Of a stretch of 64,000 bases of DNA, positions 62,745-64,000 are shown one piece after another. Source of the DNA: Mycobacteroides immunogenum (lineage in GTDB: Bacteria > Actinomycetota > Actinomycetes > Mycobacteriales > Mycobacteriaceae); contig NZ_CP011530.1 of the NCBI RefSeq assembly GCF_001605725.1, forward strand, positions 4,278,001 through 4,342,000, given 5' to 3'. The notes under the pieces are model-generated. The model was not told the origin of the DNA. It made no database searches and saw nothing but the letters and a program-made list of their open reading frames with translations. How positions within the stretch are numbered: position 1 is the first letter of the stretch; each line of letters begins with the position of its first letter. The translations under genes were made by a program, and so were the position numbers.

Positions 62745-64000
62745 ATGAGCCCGCTTCTCATCGTCGTCATCATCGCCATCGCGGCGCTGGTGCTGTTCGT
62801 GGCGCTACCGCTCATCTACGTGCGCAACTACGTCAAGGTGCCGCCGAACGAAGTCGCGGTGTTCACGGGACGCGGTCAGCCGAAGGTGGTGCGTGGCGGT
62901 GCCCGGTTCAAGATGCCGGGTATCGAGCGCGTGGACATCATGTCCCTGGAACCGTTCAACGTGAACATCAACCTGCAGAATGCCCTGTCCAACAACGGTG
63001 TTCCGGTCAACGTCGAGGCTGTCGGACTAGTGCGCATCGGCTCCAACGACGAGGCCGTGCAGACAGCCGTGCAACGCTTCCTCACCTCCGACCTCTCCGA
63101 GTTGCAACGGCAGATCAACGAAATCCTGGCGGGCAGCCTGCGCGGCATCACCGCCACCATGACCGTCGAGGACCTGAACTCCAACCGCGACTCGCTGGCA
63201 CGCAGCGTGGTCGAAGAGGCCGGCGGCGACCTCGCGCGTATCGGCATGGAGGTCGACGTCCTCAAGATCGCCGGTATCTCCGACCGCAACGGGTACCTGG
63301 AGTCACTCGGCCAGCGCCGCATCGCCGAGGTACGCCGGGATGCCACGGTCGGCACCGCCGAGGCCGAACGTGACGCGCAGATCCAGTCCGCACAGGCCCG
63401 TCAGGCCGGGGCCATCGCGCAGGCCGAGGCCGATACAGCCATCGCCACCGCCACCCAGAAACGTGACGTCGAGCTGGCCCGGCTGCGCGCGCAGACGGAG
63501 GCCGAGAACGCTCAGGCCGACCAGGCCGGTCCCCTCGCCCAGGCACGTGCCGAAAAGGATGTCGGTATCGCCCGCGAACAAGCGGAGGCGGCGCGCGTGC
63601 AGGCCCGCACCGAGGTGGAACAACGCCGCACCGAGCAGGCGCAGGCCGCGCTGCAGGCCGATGTGATCGCACCCGCCGAGGCCCGGCGCCAGGCCGATAT
63701 CGCGATCGCCGAGGGGGCCCGGCAGGCCGCCATCCTCAAGGCGCAGTCCGACGCCGAGGCCGAGCGGCAGAAGGGCGCGGCCGAGGCCGACGCGCGTAAG
63801 GCGGCCGCCGATGCGTTCCGGGTGGAACAGCAGGCCGCGGCCGAAGGCGCCAAGGCCAAGCTGCTCGCCGAAGCCGACGGCACGAAGGCCAAACTGCTCG
63901 CCGACGCCGAGGGCATCAAGGCCAAGCTGCTGGCCGAGGCCGACGGTAAGAAGGAGGTCGCCGCCGCCCTCAACGCCTACACACCGGAGGCCGCCCGGCT
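62745..64000 (+). CDS. Flotillin/SPFH-domain protein (partial, C-terminus outside window)
   Basis: The frame is open from ATG 62745 to the right edge, about 418 codons. An N-terminal membrane helix (IVVIIAIAALVLFVALPLIY) is followed by an SPFH domain over residues ~30-200 (VPPNEVAVFTGRG; NNGVPVNVEAVG) and then a long alanine/glutamate-rich coiled coil with repeated KLLAEA/KAKLLA units near the edge. This is the YqiK/FloT layout. Flotillins scaffold membrane microdomains. The 4-fold repetition of the GTKAKLLADA-type unit near 63850-63950 is typical of the family. Its stop lies outside the window. Confidence 0.92.
   Translation, partial: MSPLLIVVIIAIAALVLFVALPLIYVRNYVKVPPNEVAVFTGRGQPKVVRGGARFKMPGIERVDIMSLEPFNVNINLQNALSNNGVPVNVEAVGLVRIGSNDEAVQTAVQRFLTSDLSELQRQINEILAGSLRGITATMTVEDLNSNRDSLARSVVEEAGGDLARIGMEVDVLKIAGISDRNGYLESLGQRRIAEVRRDATVGTAEAERDAQIQSAQARQAGAIAQAEADTAIATATQKRDVELARLRAQTEAENAQADQAGPLAQARAEKDVGIAREQAEAARVQARTEVEQRRTEQAQAALQADVIAPAEARRQADIAIAEGARQAAILKAQSDAEAERQKGAAEADARKAAADAFRVEQQAAAEGAKAKLLAEADGTKAKLLADAEGIKAKLLAEADGKKEVAAALNAYTPEAAR

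Overview
High-GC actinobacterial chromosome. The gene order esxT-esxU-(Rv3446c-like)-eccC4 | eccD4-mycP4 | eccB4 | eccE4, then cutinases, then truA-rplQ-rpoA-rpsD-rpsK-rpsM-rpmJ-infA, is the mycobacterial ESX-4/ribosomal neighbourhood. The eccE4 gene next to eccB4 (absent from the M. tuberculosis ESX-4 locus) points to a Mycobacterium abscessus/chelonae-type organism; this species-level guess is inference. No insertion sequence, CRISPR array, tRNA, rRNA or phage gene was seen.

Layout. (1) 1-12.6 kb: an apparently complete ESX-4 type VII secretion locus; esxT runs off the left edge. (2) 12.6-18.1 kb: a CGNR zinc-finger regulator divergent from an EamA transporter, with a 16-bp perfect inverted repeat between them; then three tandemly related cutinase-family esterases, an epoxide-hydrolase-like protein and a lipoprotein, nearly all with leaderless-type promoters. 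(3) 18.1-22.7 kb: truA and the alpha-operon ribosomal genes on the minus strand. (4) 22.9-35.7 kb (minus): FAD monooxygenase, N-acyl-D-amino-acid deacylase, PepN, a serine hydrolase and a five-gene peptide ABC transporter. (5) 36.0-46.7 kb: M20 deacylase, PucR regulator, GNAT acyltransferase, N-succinylamino-acid racemase-like enzyme, lysine-6-dehydrogenase-like enzyme, a penicillin-binding-type lipoprotein, RidA, a second PucR and a DadA-like D-amino acid dehydrogenase. (6) 46.7-61.9 kb (minus): an S9 peptidase fused to a serine beta-lactamase-fold domain, a LysR regulator, a fused E1 2-oxoacid dehydrogenase, glutaryl-CoA dehydrogenase, a Glu/Leu/Phe dehydrogenase-family protein, ALDH7 (aminoadipate semialdehyde dehydrogenase), HglS (DUF1338, 2-oxoadipate dioxygenase) and a YdiJ-like D-2-hydroxyglutarate dehydrogenase. 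(7) 62.2-64 kb: an NfeD-like membrane protein and a flotillin, the latter cut by the right edge.

How it fits together. Regions 4-6 read as one metabolic island for scavenging peptides and D-amino acids and degrading lysine. Peptides are imported and cut; N-acyl groups are removed. D-amino acids are converted to the L form by succinyltransfer, racemisation and desuccinylation (GNAT + NSAR + M20), or oxidised by the DadA-like enzyme with RidA clearing imines. L-lysine would be oxidised to allysine/piperideine-6-carboxylate (LysDH-like), then 2-aminoadipate (ALDH7), then 2-oxoadipate (a dehydrogenase of the Glu/Leu/Phe family or an aminotransferase elsewhere). From 2-oxoadipate two exits are encoded side by side: HglS + D-2-hydroxyglutarate dehydrogenase to 2-oxoglutarate, and E1 + glutaryl-CoA dehydrogenase to crotonyl-CoA. 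The enzyme families are well supported by motifs; the substrate assignment and the idea of one integrated system are inference. A shared 17-bp operator-like motif lies at both promoter regions that control the three D-to-L conversion genes.
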